64,000 bases of DNA from Phyllobacterium zundukense (lineage in GTDB: Bacteria; Pseudomonadota; Alphaproteobacteria; Rhizobiales; Rhizobiaceae): NCBI RefSeq assembly GCF_002764115.1, contig NZ_CP017943.1:248001-312000 (forward strand), read 5' to 3'. Both the position numbers and the translations under genes were made by a program. How positions within the stretch are numbered: position 1 is the stretch's first letter; the number at the start of each line of letters is the position of its first letter. Shown here piece after piece: positions 25,937 to 34,712 of the stretch. Under the pieces are notes generated by a model that was not told the origin of the DNA, ran no database searches, and saw only the letters and a list, made by a program, of their open reading frames with translations.

Positions 25937-27109
25937 ATGTCCAGTCTGCTCACTCCTTGGCGAAGTGTCGCTGCGGCATTTGTCTTGAACGGTGTCTTGT
26001 TCGGAACCTGGGCCTCTCGCGTCCCAGCCGTGATGACGCGCTTTGATCTTGACGAGGCGGGCCTCGGAGCGCTGTTGCTGCTTCTGGGGCTGGGCGCGCT
26101 CATTTCGTTCCCGCTTGCCGGCCGGATGTCCGATAGTTTGGGTGCTGTGCGAGTGACCCGAAGGATCGCGGCCGCATTCCTGATTTCGATCGTCTTGCTT
26201 GGTTTCGCCCCAACGTTGCCGCTGCTGGGGGTCGCGCTTTTCTTCTTCGGAATGTGCCATGGTTCTATGGATGTGACGATGAACAGCTGGGCGAGCGAAG
26301 TGGAAAAACACATGGGGCGGCCAGTGATGTCGTCGTTCCATGCGATGTGGAGCCTTGGTGCAGGGCTCGGCGCAACGAGCGGCTATTTTGCCGCTCATGC
26401 CGAGGCACCCCTGCACATCCATTTCGCTTTCACCGCGGTCGTCGCCGGCGCCCTTCTGGGACCGCTTCTCCGGTTCGATTGGCCGTCTACCACCCGGCCG
26501 AAGCGGAAGGGAGCGGTCAGCTTCGCGCTACCTAACTGCACTCTCCTTCTTGTAGGGTTCATTGCGCTTGCTTCCGGGTTGGGCGAGGGCGTTGCTGCCG
26601 ATTGGAGCGCCGTCTACCTGCACGATGTTGTCGGAACGGCGGAGGCGCACGCCGCGCTGGGCTACGCGGGCTTTTCCGCCGCTATGGTGATCATGAGGCT
26701 CGCTGCGGATTTCCTCGTCTCGCGCTTGGGGCCAGCCGCCGTTGCACGGCTGAGCGGATACTCGGCCGCCATTGGAATTTTCCTAATCGTCGCCTCCGAC
26801 ACCTTACCGCTTGTCCTGCTGGGTTTCGTGCTCATGGGGGTCGGCTACGCTGCCCTCATTCCGCTTGCCTTCAGTCGGGCAGCCGCGGACCGTCATGTGC
26901 CGCCAGGCCGGGCGATCGCCTCCGTCGCAACCTTCGCCTATGGCGCCATGGTCCTCGGGCCTCCCGCGATCGGACTGCTTGCGGAAGCCACTAGCTTGCG
27001 CGTCTGCTTTTTCGTGGTTGGGGTTTCTGCCGTGTTGGCTGCAGCCCTGGCTCCAGTGTTGAAGCAGGAACAGGTTGATGGCGCGCCTGCGACTGGAGAA
27101 GGACATTGA
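25937..27109 (+). CDS. MFS transporter, YbjJ-like
   Basis: A 390-residue major facilitator with 12 predicted membrane segments in two halves of six. After the first span it reads NGVLFGTWASRVPAVMTRF, which is typical of the YbjJ/FucP-like branch of sugar-related MFS carriers, followed by the loop-2/3 motif GRMSDSLGAVRVTRR. The ATG at 25937 follows GGAGAC. It is preceded by the same element that precedes the ABC operon at 28154 and followed by the RpiR regulator, so it is probably part of that regulon. Direction (import or export) and substrate cannot be told. Confidence 0.87.
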   Translation: MSSLLTPWRSVAAAFVLNGVLFGTWASRVPAVMTRFDLDEAGLGALLLLLGLGALISFPLAGRMSDSLGAVRVTRRIAAAFLISIVLLGFAPTLPLLGVALFFFGMCHGSMDVTMNSWASEVEKHMGRPVMSSFHAMWSLGAGLGATSGYFAAHAEAPLHIHFAFTAVVAGALLGPLLRFDWPSTTRPKRKGAVSFALPNCTLLLVGFIALASGLGEGVAADWSAVYLHDVVGTAEAHAALGYAGFSAAMVIMRLAADFLVSRLGPAAVARLSGYSAAIGIFLIVASDTLPLVLLGFVLMGVGYAALIPLAFSRAAADRHVPPGRAIASVATFAYGAMVLGPPAIGLLAEATSLRVCFFVVGVSAVLAAALAPVLKQEQVDGAPATGEGH

Positions 27110-27258
27110 TTGCGGCTACGGCTCCGCAAATGCGTCCCAGGCAAATTTTGAAGGGGAATTATTGGGACCGACCATGCTAACTCGTAGGGAGCATTCTCGG
27201 CTTTTTAGGAAAACGGCTTTTGTTTTCTTCGGCCTTACAAGGAACAGGTATTTTGGCA

Positions 27259-28083
27259 ATGAGCATTAACCCGCCAGCAATGACAGCGGCACGGCACGAG
27301 AGCATCCTGGCTCACTTGCAGGAGGAGATCGATCGTCTGCCGAATGCGCTTGCTCGCATTGCCAAGTACATTTTGGAAAACCCCGAAAAGGTGCTGCACC
27401 AATCGGTCGCAGAGTTGGGTGAATTCGCGGGAAGCGGTGAAGCAAGCATAGTGCGGCTTTGCCGGCAGATAGGCTTTTCCGGCTTTCGCGATTTCAAGTT
27501 GGCGCTGGCTGGAGAGATTGGCCGTCCGGGACTGCCTACCGCTGGTCCTGAAAATGCGGACAGCGCCCTGCTATCGCTCCATGACACCATGGTACAAAAC
27601 CTCGGCATCGCACACAGCAATGCCGATCTCGAAACCCTCAAGAAGGTCGCCGCGGTGCTTGCGGCAAGCAGACGGATTGATCTCTACGGAGCAGGGATGT
27701 CCGGCGTAACGGCAGAACTGCTCGCCTACAGGCTCTTGCGGGTTGGACTTACGGCGGTGGCGTTCAAAAACTCCAACATGGCGCATGAAGTCGCCAATGG
27801 ACTTGGCCCGGGATGCGTGGCGATCGGTTGCTCGATCTCCGGTCTGTCGGTTGATACCGTGCAATTTCTGAAAGGCGCCCGCTCAGCGGGGGCAGTGACC
27901 GTTGCGATCACCAACCGCGCCCGCAGTCCGCTAAGTGAGGCAGCGGACTTCACTCTGCAGGCATCTGGTCTTCATGACCGCCCGATCGGCGGCACGCTGA
28001 CCCCGATGGTCGGAAAGATCTTCGTGATCGAAAGCCTGATGCTGGCGCTCGGAAAAGCGATTGAGGAATTGTCTGGAAAATGA
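27259..28083 (+). CDS. RpiR-family transcriptional regulator (HTH_6 plus SIS)
   Basis: A 274-residue regulator. The N-terminal HTH_6 domain (about 15-90, RIAKYILENPEKVLHQSVAE and GEASIVRLCRQIGFSGFRDF) binds DNA. The C-terminal SIS domain (about 130-260, RIDLYGAGMSGVTAELLAYR and CSISGLSVDTVQFLKGARSA) senses phosphosugars in this family. I start at ATG 27259; a TTG at 27220 would add 13 residues. It is 70 bp upstream of the ABC operon. The pair of conserved elements around it suggests it regulates both the MFS gene and the ABC operon, with a sugar phosphate or similar as effector. Confidence 0.9.
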   Translation: MSINPPAMTAARHESILAHLQEEIDRLPNALARIAKYILENPEKVLHQSVAELGEFAGSGEASIVRLCRQIGFSGFRDFKLALAGEIGRPGLPTAGPENADSALLSLHDTMVQNLGIAHSNADLETLKKVAAVLAASRRIDLYGAGMSGVTAELLAYRLLRVGLTAVAFKNSNMAHEVANGLGPGCVAIGCSISGLSVDTVQFLKGARSAGAVTVAITNRARSPLSEAADFTLQASGLHDRPIGGTLTPMVGKIFVIESLMLALGKAIEELSGK

Positions 28084-28090
28084 AACTAAA

Positions 28091-28135
28091 CTCCATATTG
28101 TCATCAATATGAAATAATACACCATTAAAGCTGCC
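28091..28135 (+). promoter_or_regulatory. Conserved regulon element, copy 2 (upstream of ABC operon)
   Basis: This stretch runs from CTCCATATTGTCATC to TTAAAGCTGCC and is near-identical to 25772-25817. It contains TCATCAATATGA and sits 19 bp before the ATPase start and 8 bp after the rpiR stop, so a repressor bound here would block the operon. Identification as an RpiR site is inferred. Confidence 0.6.
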
Positions 28136-28153
28136 CCAACCGAAGGAACTGGA

Positions 28154-29302
28154 ATGGCAGCTTTGGACCTCCACATTGACAAAATCAGCAAGCGCTATGG
28201 CGCGACGGATGTGCTGCGCGGCATCTCTTTAAGGGTTGCCGCAGGGGAATTTCTGACCCTGCTCGGGCCGTCCGGTTGCGGCAAATCCACCCTTCTGCGC
28301 ATCATAGCTGGACTGGAGCGCGCGGATCACGGCCATGTGCGTGCAGGGGGCAGGGGGTTGGACGCTATCGCGCCGAAGGATCGCGAGCTGGCCTTCGTAT
28401 TCCAAAGCTATGCGCTTTATCCGCATCTCAGCGTTTACGACAATATCGCAGCCCCGCTGATCATGCGCGAACTGACGGGCTTTGAACGTCTTCCGGTGAT
28501 CGGCGCTCTGCTGCCCGGAGCTGGCCAACGCAACCGCTCGATCGAAGAGAGGGTCCGCCAGACCTCGGCGTTGCTCAAGCTCGACGCGCTGCTCGACCGC
28601 CGGCCGGCAGCACTTTCGGGTGGACAACGCCAGCGTGTGGCTTTGGGTCGCGCCATGGTGCGCAACCCGAAAATCTTCCTGATGGACGAACCGCTGGCGA
28701 ACCTCGATGCAGCGCTGCGCATCCATACGCGTGGCGAGATCGCTCGGCTCCATAGGGAAATGGGAACGACGACGATATTCGTGACCCACGACCAGGCTGA
28801 GGCGGCAGCGCTTTCGGACCGCGTCGCCATCATGTTTGGCGGTGAGATCCGCCAAGTCGCAAGCCCCGCCGATCTCTATCGCGAACCTGTCGATCTCGAT
28901 GTTGCCCGGTTCCTGGCCCAGCCATTCCTGAATGAGTTGGCTGTGACCGCACCGATCGGCGGCGGGCTGATGATCGGTGGCAACAGGATCATTATTCGCG
29001 ATGCGCTCGGATCCGGGGAGGCTGGCACGCTGGCTTTCCGGCCGGAACATGCGTTCCTGGTTGGCGCAAATGAGCCGGGCGTGCTGCCGGTTCAAGTCGC
29101 ACGCATCGAGCACGCTGGGACCGATGCTTATGTCTTTGCCGAGGCTAGCGCGGGTGGGCAGTTCGTCGTTCGGATCGCGGCTGAACGCGCTCATGCGATG
29201 CGAGGCGGGGAGACCCTCGGACTGAGCATCGATCAGGACAAGGCATGGTTCTTCCCCTTTAACGGGTCCCGCCAGCGTCGCGACCACAGCAGGGCGGCTT
29301 GA
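28154..29302 (+). CDS. ABC transporter ATP-binding protein, UgpC/MsmK-like
   Basis: A 382-residue ATPase: Walker A GPSGCGKST, Q-loop FVFQSYALYPHLSV, signature LSGGQRQRVALGRAM, Walker B FLMDEPLANLD, H-loop FVTHDQAEAA, then a TOBE domain (about 240-370). It carries the same insertion after the Q-loop (FERLPVIGALLPGAG) as the ATPase at 9755, so the two importers share ancestry. It opens an operon of six genes ending with a phosphodiesterase and a phosphatase. AAGGAA precedes the ATG. Confidence 0.93.
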   Translation: MAALDLHIDKISKRYGATDVLRGISLRVAAGEFLTLLGPSGCGKSTLLRIIAGLERADHGHVRAGGRGLDAIAPKDRELAFVFQSYALYPHLSVYDNIAAPLIMRELTGFERLPVIGALLPGAGQRNRSIEERVRQTSALLKLDALLDRRPAALSGGQRQRVALGRAMVRNPKIFLMDEPLANLDAALRIHTRGEIARLHREMGTTTIFVTHDQAEAAALSDRVAIMFGGEIRQVASPADLYREPVDLDVARFLAQPFLNELAVTAPIGGGLMIGGNRIIIRDALGSGEAGTLAFRPEHAFLVGANEPGVLPVQVARIEHAGTDAYVFAEASAGGQFVVRIAAERAHAMRGGETLGLSIDQDKAWFFPFNGSRQRRDHSRAA

Positions 29303-29303
29303 G

Positions 29304-30257
29304 ATGGCCGTGGTCGACGATATCCCGATCCGTTCCTTGGCTGATAACGCCTCAACCCACGATCTTTACGCGCGTGCCCAGGCTCGCGCGGGCGTCATTC
29401 TGGCTCTGCCCGCGACGTTGTTGATTGCCGCTCTTGTGATCGGCCCTGCCATTCTCGTCTTCTTTCTGTCGTTCACAGACGCTTCGCTCGGTCTTGCCGG
29501 TGCCCGGTTTGTCGGGCTTGCCAACTATACGCGCATGCTGACCGACCCCGGCTTTGCGCAGAGCTTGCGCAACACCGCGCTTTATGTGCTTGTGGTCGTG
29601 CCGACCTCTATTGGATGGGGGCTTTTGGTCGCTCTCCTGATCGCCCAATCTCGGTTTGCGGCACTCTATCGCACAGCGTACTTTCTGCCTGTGGCAGCGA
29701 CCCTGGTGGCGCTTGCAACCGCCTGGGAAGCAATCCTCCATCCCAGTCTCGGTTTCGCAAATACCCTGCTGCAGCTTTTCGGAGCCTCTCCCGTCAGGTT
29801 TCTGTCCGATCCGGCAACGGCCATCTATTCGCTCGCGGCGATCGGCATCTGGCAGTTGGTGGGTTTCAACATGATCCTCTTCCTTGCCGGTCTTTCGACC
29901 ATTCCAAAGGAACTCTACGAAGCCGCAGCGATTGATGGGGCAGACCATGGATGGAAACGCTTTTTGCTCGTGACCTGGCCGATGCTGGCGCCGGTGACGC
30001 TGTTCGTCACGGTGATGACAATCATCCGCGCCTTTTCGGTGTTCGAGACGGTCGCTGTTCTCACAGGGGGCGGGCCGATGAAGTCCACGTCCGTCATTCT
30101 CTACACATTCTATGAAGAAGGCTTCCGCTACTTTCGAGTGGGCTATGCGTCGGCAATCGCCGTTTCTTTCTTCGTCTTCGTCACCATCCTGTCGCTCGTC
30201 CAGATGCGTGTTTCCGAGCGCCGGGGTCGCTCTAAAACCAATGGAGGCCGGTCATGA
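29304..30257 (+). CDS. ABC transporter permease, MalF/UgpA-like
   Basis: A 317-residue permease with an N-terminal tail of about 35 residues, six membrane spans and the EAA loop AAAIDGADHGWKRFLLVTWP. It starts one base after the ATPase stop and overlaps the next permease by 4 bp. It forms the channel with the product of 30254-31087. Confidence 0.92.
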   Translation: MAVVDDIPIRSLADNASTHDLYARAQARAGVILALPATLLIAALVIGPAILVFFLSFTDASLGLAGARFVGLANYTRMLTDPGFAQSLRNTALYVLVVVPTSIGWGLLVALLIAQSRFAALYRTAYFLPVAATLVALATAWEAILHPSLGFANTLLQLFGASPVRFLSDPATAIYSLAAIGIWQLVGFNMILFLAGLSTIPKELYEAAAIDGADHGWKRFLLVTWPMLAPVTLFVTVMTIIRAFSVFETVAVLTGGGPMKSTSVILYTFYEEGFRYFRVGYASAIAVSFFVFVTILSLVQMRVSERRGRSKTNGGRS

Positions 30258-31087
30258 TCATCACGCAGTCTCCGGCCTCCCGCCTTGCCTCGCACGCCAT
30301 ACTGACAACTGGCGCGATCGTCATGGTCTTCCCTTTTTTATGGATGCTACTGGCCTCGCTGACGCCGCAGAGCGAGATATTCAGCGGCAGCCTCCTGCCG
30401 GTCCCGACGCTCAGTGGCGCAATCGACAATTACGGCAACGCACTTTCGGCCATTCCGCTCCTGCGATTCATGGGGAACGGCATCGTCGTCTGCTTCGCAA
30501 TTCTTGTGCTGCAGATCGCGGTTGCCATTCCTTGTGGTTATGCGCTCGCCAAACTTTCCTTTCCCGGCCGCCCGATCCTCTTAGGGGCCGTCCTTGTCGG
30601 TCTCCTGGTGCCGGTCCAAATACCGACGATCCCGATCTACATAGCGCTCGCGAAATCCGGGCTGCTCAATAGCTACGCTGCGCTGGTGCTGCCCTGGATC
30701 ATCTCGGTGTTTGCCATCTTCCTCTTCCGGCAGTTCTTTGTGACCTTTCCCGACGAGGTGCTGGACGCAGCACGCCTCGACGGTTTCAGCGAACTTTCGA
30801 TCGCCTGGCGGATCATGCTGCCTGCAGCGTGGCCAGCCGTCGCCTCTTTCTCGATCTTCTCCCTCGTGGCCCATTGGAACGATCTCTATTGGCCCCTGGT
30901 GGTGACGACCAATCCCGACATGATGACGCCGTCGCTCGGCATTGCCTATTTCCGGCAGGCGGGCGAGGGCGCCGGAAATGTCGGTGCGCTGATGGCCGGG
31001 GGCGTTCTCGTGACCGCGCCCTTGGTCGGTCTTTTTCTTCTCATGCAGAAGCACTTTATCCGGGGCCTGGTGCTCGTCCGACACTAA
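30254..31087 (+). CDS. ABC transporter permease, MalG/UgpE-like
   Basis: A 277-residue permease: HAILTTGAIVMVFPFLWM first span, EAA loop AARLDGFSELSIAWRIMLPA, about six spans. The ATG overlaps the previous stop (ATGA), which shows coupling. Very like the permease at 7966-8802 in layout. Confidence 0.92.
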   Translation: MIITQSPASRLASHAILTTGAIVMVFPFLWMLLASLTPQSEIFSGSLLPVPTLSGAIDNYGNALSAIPLLRFMGNGIVVCFAILVLQIAVAIPCGYALAKLSFPGRPILLGAVLVGLLVPVQIPTIPIYIALAKSGLLNSYAALVLPWIISVFAIFLFRQFFVTFPDEVLDAARLDGFSELSIAWRIMLPAAWPAVASFSIFSLVAHWNDLYWPLVVTTNPDMMTPSLGIAYFRQAGEGAGNVGALMAGGVLVTAPLVGLFLLMQKHFIRGLVLVRH

Positions 31088-31128
31088 CTCCGTTTTCCAA
31101 CCTAATTCTCAAACCTTAGGAGAGCAAT

Positions 31129-32385
31129 GTGAAAACACTTGCCATGATCCTTGCTGCCGGCATCACTGTCGCCCTAGCAGCCCTGCCGGCGCAAGCCGAA
31201 ACGAAACTCGACGTGTACTACGCCTGGCCCGAACACGAAGTCATCCACAAGCCGATCGCCGATCGCTTCATGGCGGACCATACGGACATCAAGATCAACT
31301 TCCGTGCCGCTGCACCCAGCTATGATGAAGCTGTCCAGGCGTTGATCCGCCAGAGCATGGCGGGCGAGTTGCCGGACGTTCACTATGTCGGGTTCAACGT
31401 GCTGCGTCCGCTCGTCGCGCGTGGCCTCGTAAAGCCCATCGATGATCTCGTTGCCGCGGACCACCTGGCCAAAAAGGGTTATACGGAGCAGGTCCTGTCT
31501 CTCGCAACGATCGACGGCCATCTCTACGGTCTTCCCTTCGCCATGTCGACGCCGGTCGTTTATTACAATGCCGATCTTGTGAAGCAGGCGGGTGGCGATC
31601 CCGACAAGATCCCGGCCGACTGGGACAGCTTTGTTGCGCTCGCCGGCAAAATCGGAGCGCTCGGCGACGGAACGTCCGGCATGTATTATCAGCTTGGCTC
31701 GGACGACTGGACCACGCAGAACCTGGTGCGGAACTTCGGCGGCCAGATGATGAACGACAAGGAAAGCGACATCGCTTTTGACGGTCCTGCCGGCCAGGCC
31801 GCGGTCAAGCTGTTCAAGCGGTTCCATACCGATGGCGCTCAGCCGGCGATCGACTCCCGCGCCGCCCGGCAACTCTTCACCTCCGGCAAGCTTGGCTTCT
31901 TCTTCGCCTCTGCCGGTAGTGTGAGCGGTTTCGAAGGTGAAATTGGAGACCGGTTCAAACTGCGCACGGCCAAGCAGCCGCTCGGCGTTGAAGATGCGAC
32001 AATGCCGACGGGCGGCATGGTTGCAGTAGTCCTGACCGACGATCCCGCCAAGCGCGCCGCTGCCTGGGAGTACGTCAAGTTCGCCACAAGTCCTGAAGGC
32101 CAGAGCATTGTCGTGCCGAATACCGGCTACATGCCGACCAACACGCTTGCGCTCGACAAGGATCATCTCGGCGCCTTCTACGACAAGCATCCCAACTGGT
32201 ACACCAGCGTGCTCCAGACGCCGCGCGCTCGCCCGTGGTTCTCCTGGCCTGGCGATAACGGTGTTCAGATCGGCGAGGTCCTACGCGACGAAATGACGGC
32301 CATCGCGCTCGGCTCCAAGCAGCCGGAAGCCGCTCTCGCGGACATGGCGTCCCAGGTTCGCGCCCTTCTGCCGAAGACCAACTGA
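31129..32385 (+). CDS. ABC transporter solute-binding protein (family 1, UgpB-like)
   Basis: A 418-residue periplasmic protein. The GTG start at 31129 follows AGGAGA. The signal peptide is KTLAMILAAGITVALAALPA with cleavage after QA-A, and the mature protein begins ETKLDVYYAW. Family 1 features: DIKINFRAAAPSYDEAVQAL, ELPDVHYVGFNVLRPL, GLPFAMSTPVVYYNADLVKQ. With a metallophosphodiesterase and a HAD phosphatase directly downstream, the ligand may be a phosphorylated or glycerophospho compound, as for UgpB. Cytoplasmic cleavage after import is inferred, since neither hydrolase shows a signal peptide. Confidence 0.92.
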   Translation: MKTLAMILAAGITVALAALPAQAETKLDVYYAWPEHEVIHKPIADRFMADHTDIKINFRAAAPSYDEAVQALIRQSMAGELPDVHYVGFNVLRPLVARGLVKPIDDLVAADHLAKKGYTEQVLSLATIDGHLYGLPFAMSTPVVYYNADLVKQAGGDPDKIPADWDSFVALAGKIGALGDGTSGMYYQLGSDDWTTQNLVRNFGGQMMNDKESDIAFDGPAGQAAVKLFKRFHTDGAQPAIDSRAARQLFTSGKLGFFFASAGSVSGFEGEIGDRFKLRTAKQPLGVEDATMPTGGMVAVVLTDDPAKRAAAWEYVKFATSPEGQSIVVPNTGYMPTNTLALDKDHLGAFYDKHPNWYTSVLQTPRARPWFSWPGDNGVQIGEVLRDEMTAIALGSKQPEAALADMASQVRALLPKTN

Positions 32386-32448
32386 TCCACTCCTCCCGGG
32401 ACGCTGCACATGTGTGCGGCGTTCCTTCCTTTTTTCGCGGATTTACCT

Positions 32449-33258
32449 ATGAAACTCATTCATCTGACTGACCTCCACCTTGTACGCCCGGGCGCAATGC
32501 TCTTTGGCTTCGACCCTGCCGAACGGTTGCGAAAAACCATCGCGCGTATCAACCGTGATCACGCCGACGCCGAGCTCTGCGTCGTGACCGGCGATCTCAC
32601 TGACGAGGGAGACTTCGCTTCCTACGAACTGCTGCGCGACGTGCTGCGGGACCTGCGCGTACCCACCCGGCTTCTGCTCGGCAATCACGACAGCCGTGAG
32701 AACTTCGTGCGCGCCTTTCCCGGTGAACCGCGCGATGAAAGCGGCTTCGTCCAGTCGGTCCACGAGAGCTCCGCGGGACGCCTCATCTTCCTCGACACCC
32801 TTGTGGAGGGTTCCGGCCATGGCGCGCTGGACGAGGGGCGGCTCGAATGGCTGCTGGCGCGGTTTACCGAGAAGCCGGAAGCGCCCACTTTTCTCTTCGT
32901 CCATCATCAGCTGCAGCCGATCGGTTTGCCGCATTTTGAACCATGGAACACAGAGAACTGGCGTCACAACATGCGGGCAATCGTTGGGGCCGGCAATGTG
33001 CGGCACATCTTCCACGGTCATGTGCATGTCGATGTCGGCGGTACGTGGAGTGGCATCCCCTTCAGCGCAAGCCGCGGCGTTGCGCATCAGATCATTCCGA
33101 ATTTCACGCGCAGGGATGCGGATTTCGTCGAGGACGCGCCGGCCTTCGACATCGCGCTGATAGACGCTGATGGCGTCCTGGTCCATCGCTTGGAAGTGAG
33201 CGACCGCCACGTGGTTGAGATCTCCGCTGCAGGTCCAGTTCCGGAGGGCGAACAATGA
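32449..33258 (+). CDS. Metallophosphoesterase, CpdA/GpdQ-like phosphodiesterase
   Basis: A 269-residue calcineurin-type hydrolase with the full two-metal motif set: DLHL (D-x-H), GDLTDEG, GNHD, VHH and GHVH. This is the class III phosphodiesterase layout of cyclic-nucleotide phosphodiesterase CpdA and glycerophosphodiesterase GpdQ. I use ATG 32449, where the conserved MKLIHLTDLHL begins, not the in-frame ATG at 32410. It overlaps the next gene by 4 bp. In an operon with a Ugp-like importer, cleavage of an imported phosphodiester is the simplest role; cyclic-nucleotide turnover is the alternative. Confidence 0.88.
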   Translation: MKLIHLTDLHLVRPGAMLFGFDPAERLRKTIARINRDHADAELCVVTGDLTDEGDFASYELLRDVLRDLRVPTRLLLGNHDSRENFVRAFPGEPRDESGFVQSVHESSAGRLIFLDTLVEGSGHGALDEGRLEWLLARFTEKPEAPTFLFVHHQLQPIGLPHFEPWNTENWRHNMRAIVGAGNVRHIFHGHVHVDVGGTWSGIPFSASRGVAHQIIPNFTRRDADFVEDAPAFDIALIDADGVLVHRLEVSDRHVVEISAAGPVPEGEQ

Positions 33259-33959
33259 ACCAACAGAATTTTTATGAACTGGTCATCTTCGATTGCGACG
33301 GCGTTCTGATCGATAGCGAGACGCTGGCAAGTCGCATCGACGCTGAGGAACTGACCCGCATCGGCTATCCGACGTCTTATTCTGATGTGGTTCTACGCTT
33401 CACCGGCCTGTCGTCGGCGACCATGCGGAAGATGATCGAGGAAGACTGGGGCCGTGCCCTGCCGAGCGACTTCGATACCATCGTGCAATCCCGGATCAAG
33501 GAAAGCTATCGGACGGAATTGCAAGCGATCAGTGGCATTGACCGGCTCCTGCACCAGTTGCCATTACCGCGCTGCGTCGCCTCGAGCAGCGCGCCGGACA
33601 AGCTGCGACTTGGTCTTGAACTGACCGGGCTTTGGACGCACTTCGATCCACACGTCTTCAGCTCGGTCATGGTAAAGGCCGGCAAGCCGGCACCGGACCT
33701 GTTCCTGTTCGCCGCAACCCAGATGGGCATTGCGCCGGCGCGCTGCGTCGTGGTGGAAGACAGCATTGCCGGCGTTCGCGCAGGTGTCGCGGCAGAAATG
33801 ACCGTGATTGGTTTCACGGCAGGCGGCCATTGCCTTGAGGACCACGGTCAACGATTGCTCTCAGCCGGCGCTGCAGTCGTTGCGACATCGGCAGAAGAGT
33901 TGGGTCCGCTGCTGATGATGAGCGAGGTTTACGCGACTCCCAAGATGGCAGAAGGCTGA
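33255..33959 (+). CDS. HAD-family phosphatase (beta-phosphoglucomutase-like subgroup)
   Basis: A 234-residue HAD hydrolase: motif I DCDGVLIDSE (nucleophile Asp), motif II in VASSSAPDK, motif III Lys in KAGKPAPDLF, motif IV VVVEDSIAGVRAG. The helical cap between motifs I and II places it with GS1/YieH-like sugar and glycerol phosphatases. Its start overlaps the phosphodiesterase stop (ATGA). Acting after the phosphodiesterase, it could remove phosphate from the released monoester. Substrate inferred only. Confidence 0.88.
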   Translation: MNQQNFYELVIFDCDGVLIDSETLASRIDAEELTRIGYPTSYSDVVLRFTGLSSATMRKMIEEDWGRALPSDFDTIVQSRIKESYRTELQAISGIDRLLHQLPLPRCVASSSAPDKLRLGLELTGLWTHFDPHVFSSVMVKAGKPAPDLFLFAATQMGIAPARCVVVEDSIAGVRAGVAAEMTVIGFTAGGHCLEDHGQRLLSAGAAVVATSAEELGPLLMMSEVYATPKMAEG

Positions 33960-33986
33960 TCGCCCGCCGAAACGTCTTTTCCAGGC

Positions 33987-34016
33987 GCCCGGTGACAGCA
34001 TGTGCTGCGGCCGGGC
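33987..34016 (+). terminator. Hairpin after the HAD gene
   Basis: GCCCGG and CCGGGC enclose an inner CAGCA/TGCTG stem, 27 bp after the operon's last stop. There is no T-run. Probable operon-end structure. Confidence 0.5.
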
Positions 34017-34712
34017 TCTGGATCATTCGCGAGGGCGAAACCTACGATACGCGTGGCTCGGGAAGGCATGCCGTTTTCCAAAGGATTAGATAGGCTGCGG
34101 ATCTGCGGCATGCATATGCGGATACGAGCCCAGCTGTCGGCCAAGGCTCGAAGTAAACGGCGGGCCACGGCCGGTGGTATAACGCGCTCCTGTTAGGGGA
34201 ACCCGCAGTTATGTTGCGCGCAGTTCCATCTGGTGTGGCGCCATTCGACCAGGCGCGGGAATCGTTGGTTGTGAGGCACCGCATCCAGCATAAGATGAAA
34301 ATACCTCGGTAATCCCATAGGTTGCCGTTTTCTTGGGTTGCCCCATATCGCGGCTGCGATCCTCCGTCTAATAAATCAGTTATTTAGTTCCGCTAGTGCA
34401 AATCGGATTGGTCGAGCCCGCAACCAATTGCGATAGGGGAAATCGAACTTCTCGGCGCCAATGGCGTACCGAAGCGTGAATAACGTCTGCGCTGTCGAAT
34501 TCCATACAAAATTCACCCCGTTCGCCCTTTCGCGGTAACCCACGGTTAGTTCTAATTACGATGCACTTCATAGACCTGCCTCCGCTTAGCAGGGGTTTAG
34601 CGCCACGCGGAAAGACGGGTCAAATCACAGCGGAATTCAACAGCAAGACGACAAGGAGCTTGACCACCACGCTCGCTTTGCACCAATACCTGTCAGCGGT
34701 TACACTGGAAAC
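34017..34712. other. Gene-poor interval with one dispersed repeat copy
   Basis: No gene is supported in about 700 bp. Positions 34246-34280 repeat 25512-25546 (31 of 35 bases). A 63-codon minus-strand frame ends at 34380; it has no known motif, and I do not annotate it. Confidence 0.4.

Noticed and set aside
31174..32190. A 338-codon minus-strand frame opposite the binding protein at 31129
   Set aside because: No domain is visible, and the opposite strand has a signal peptide and family 1 motifs over the same stretch.
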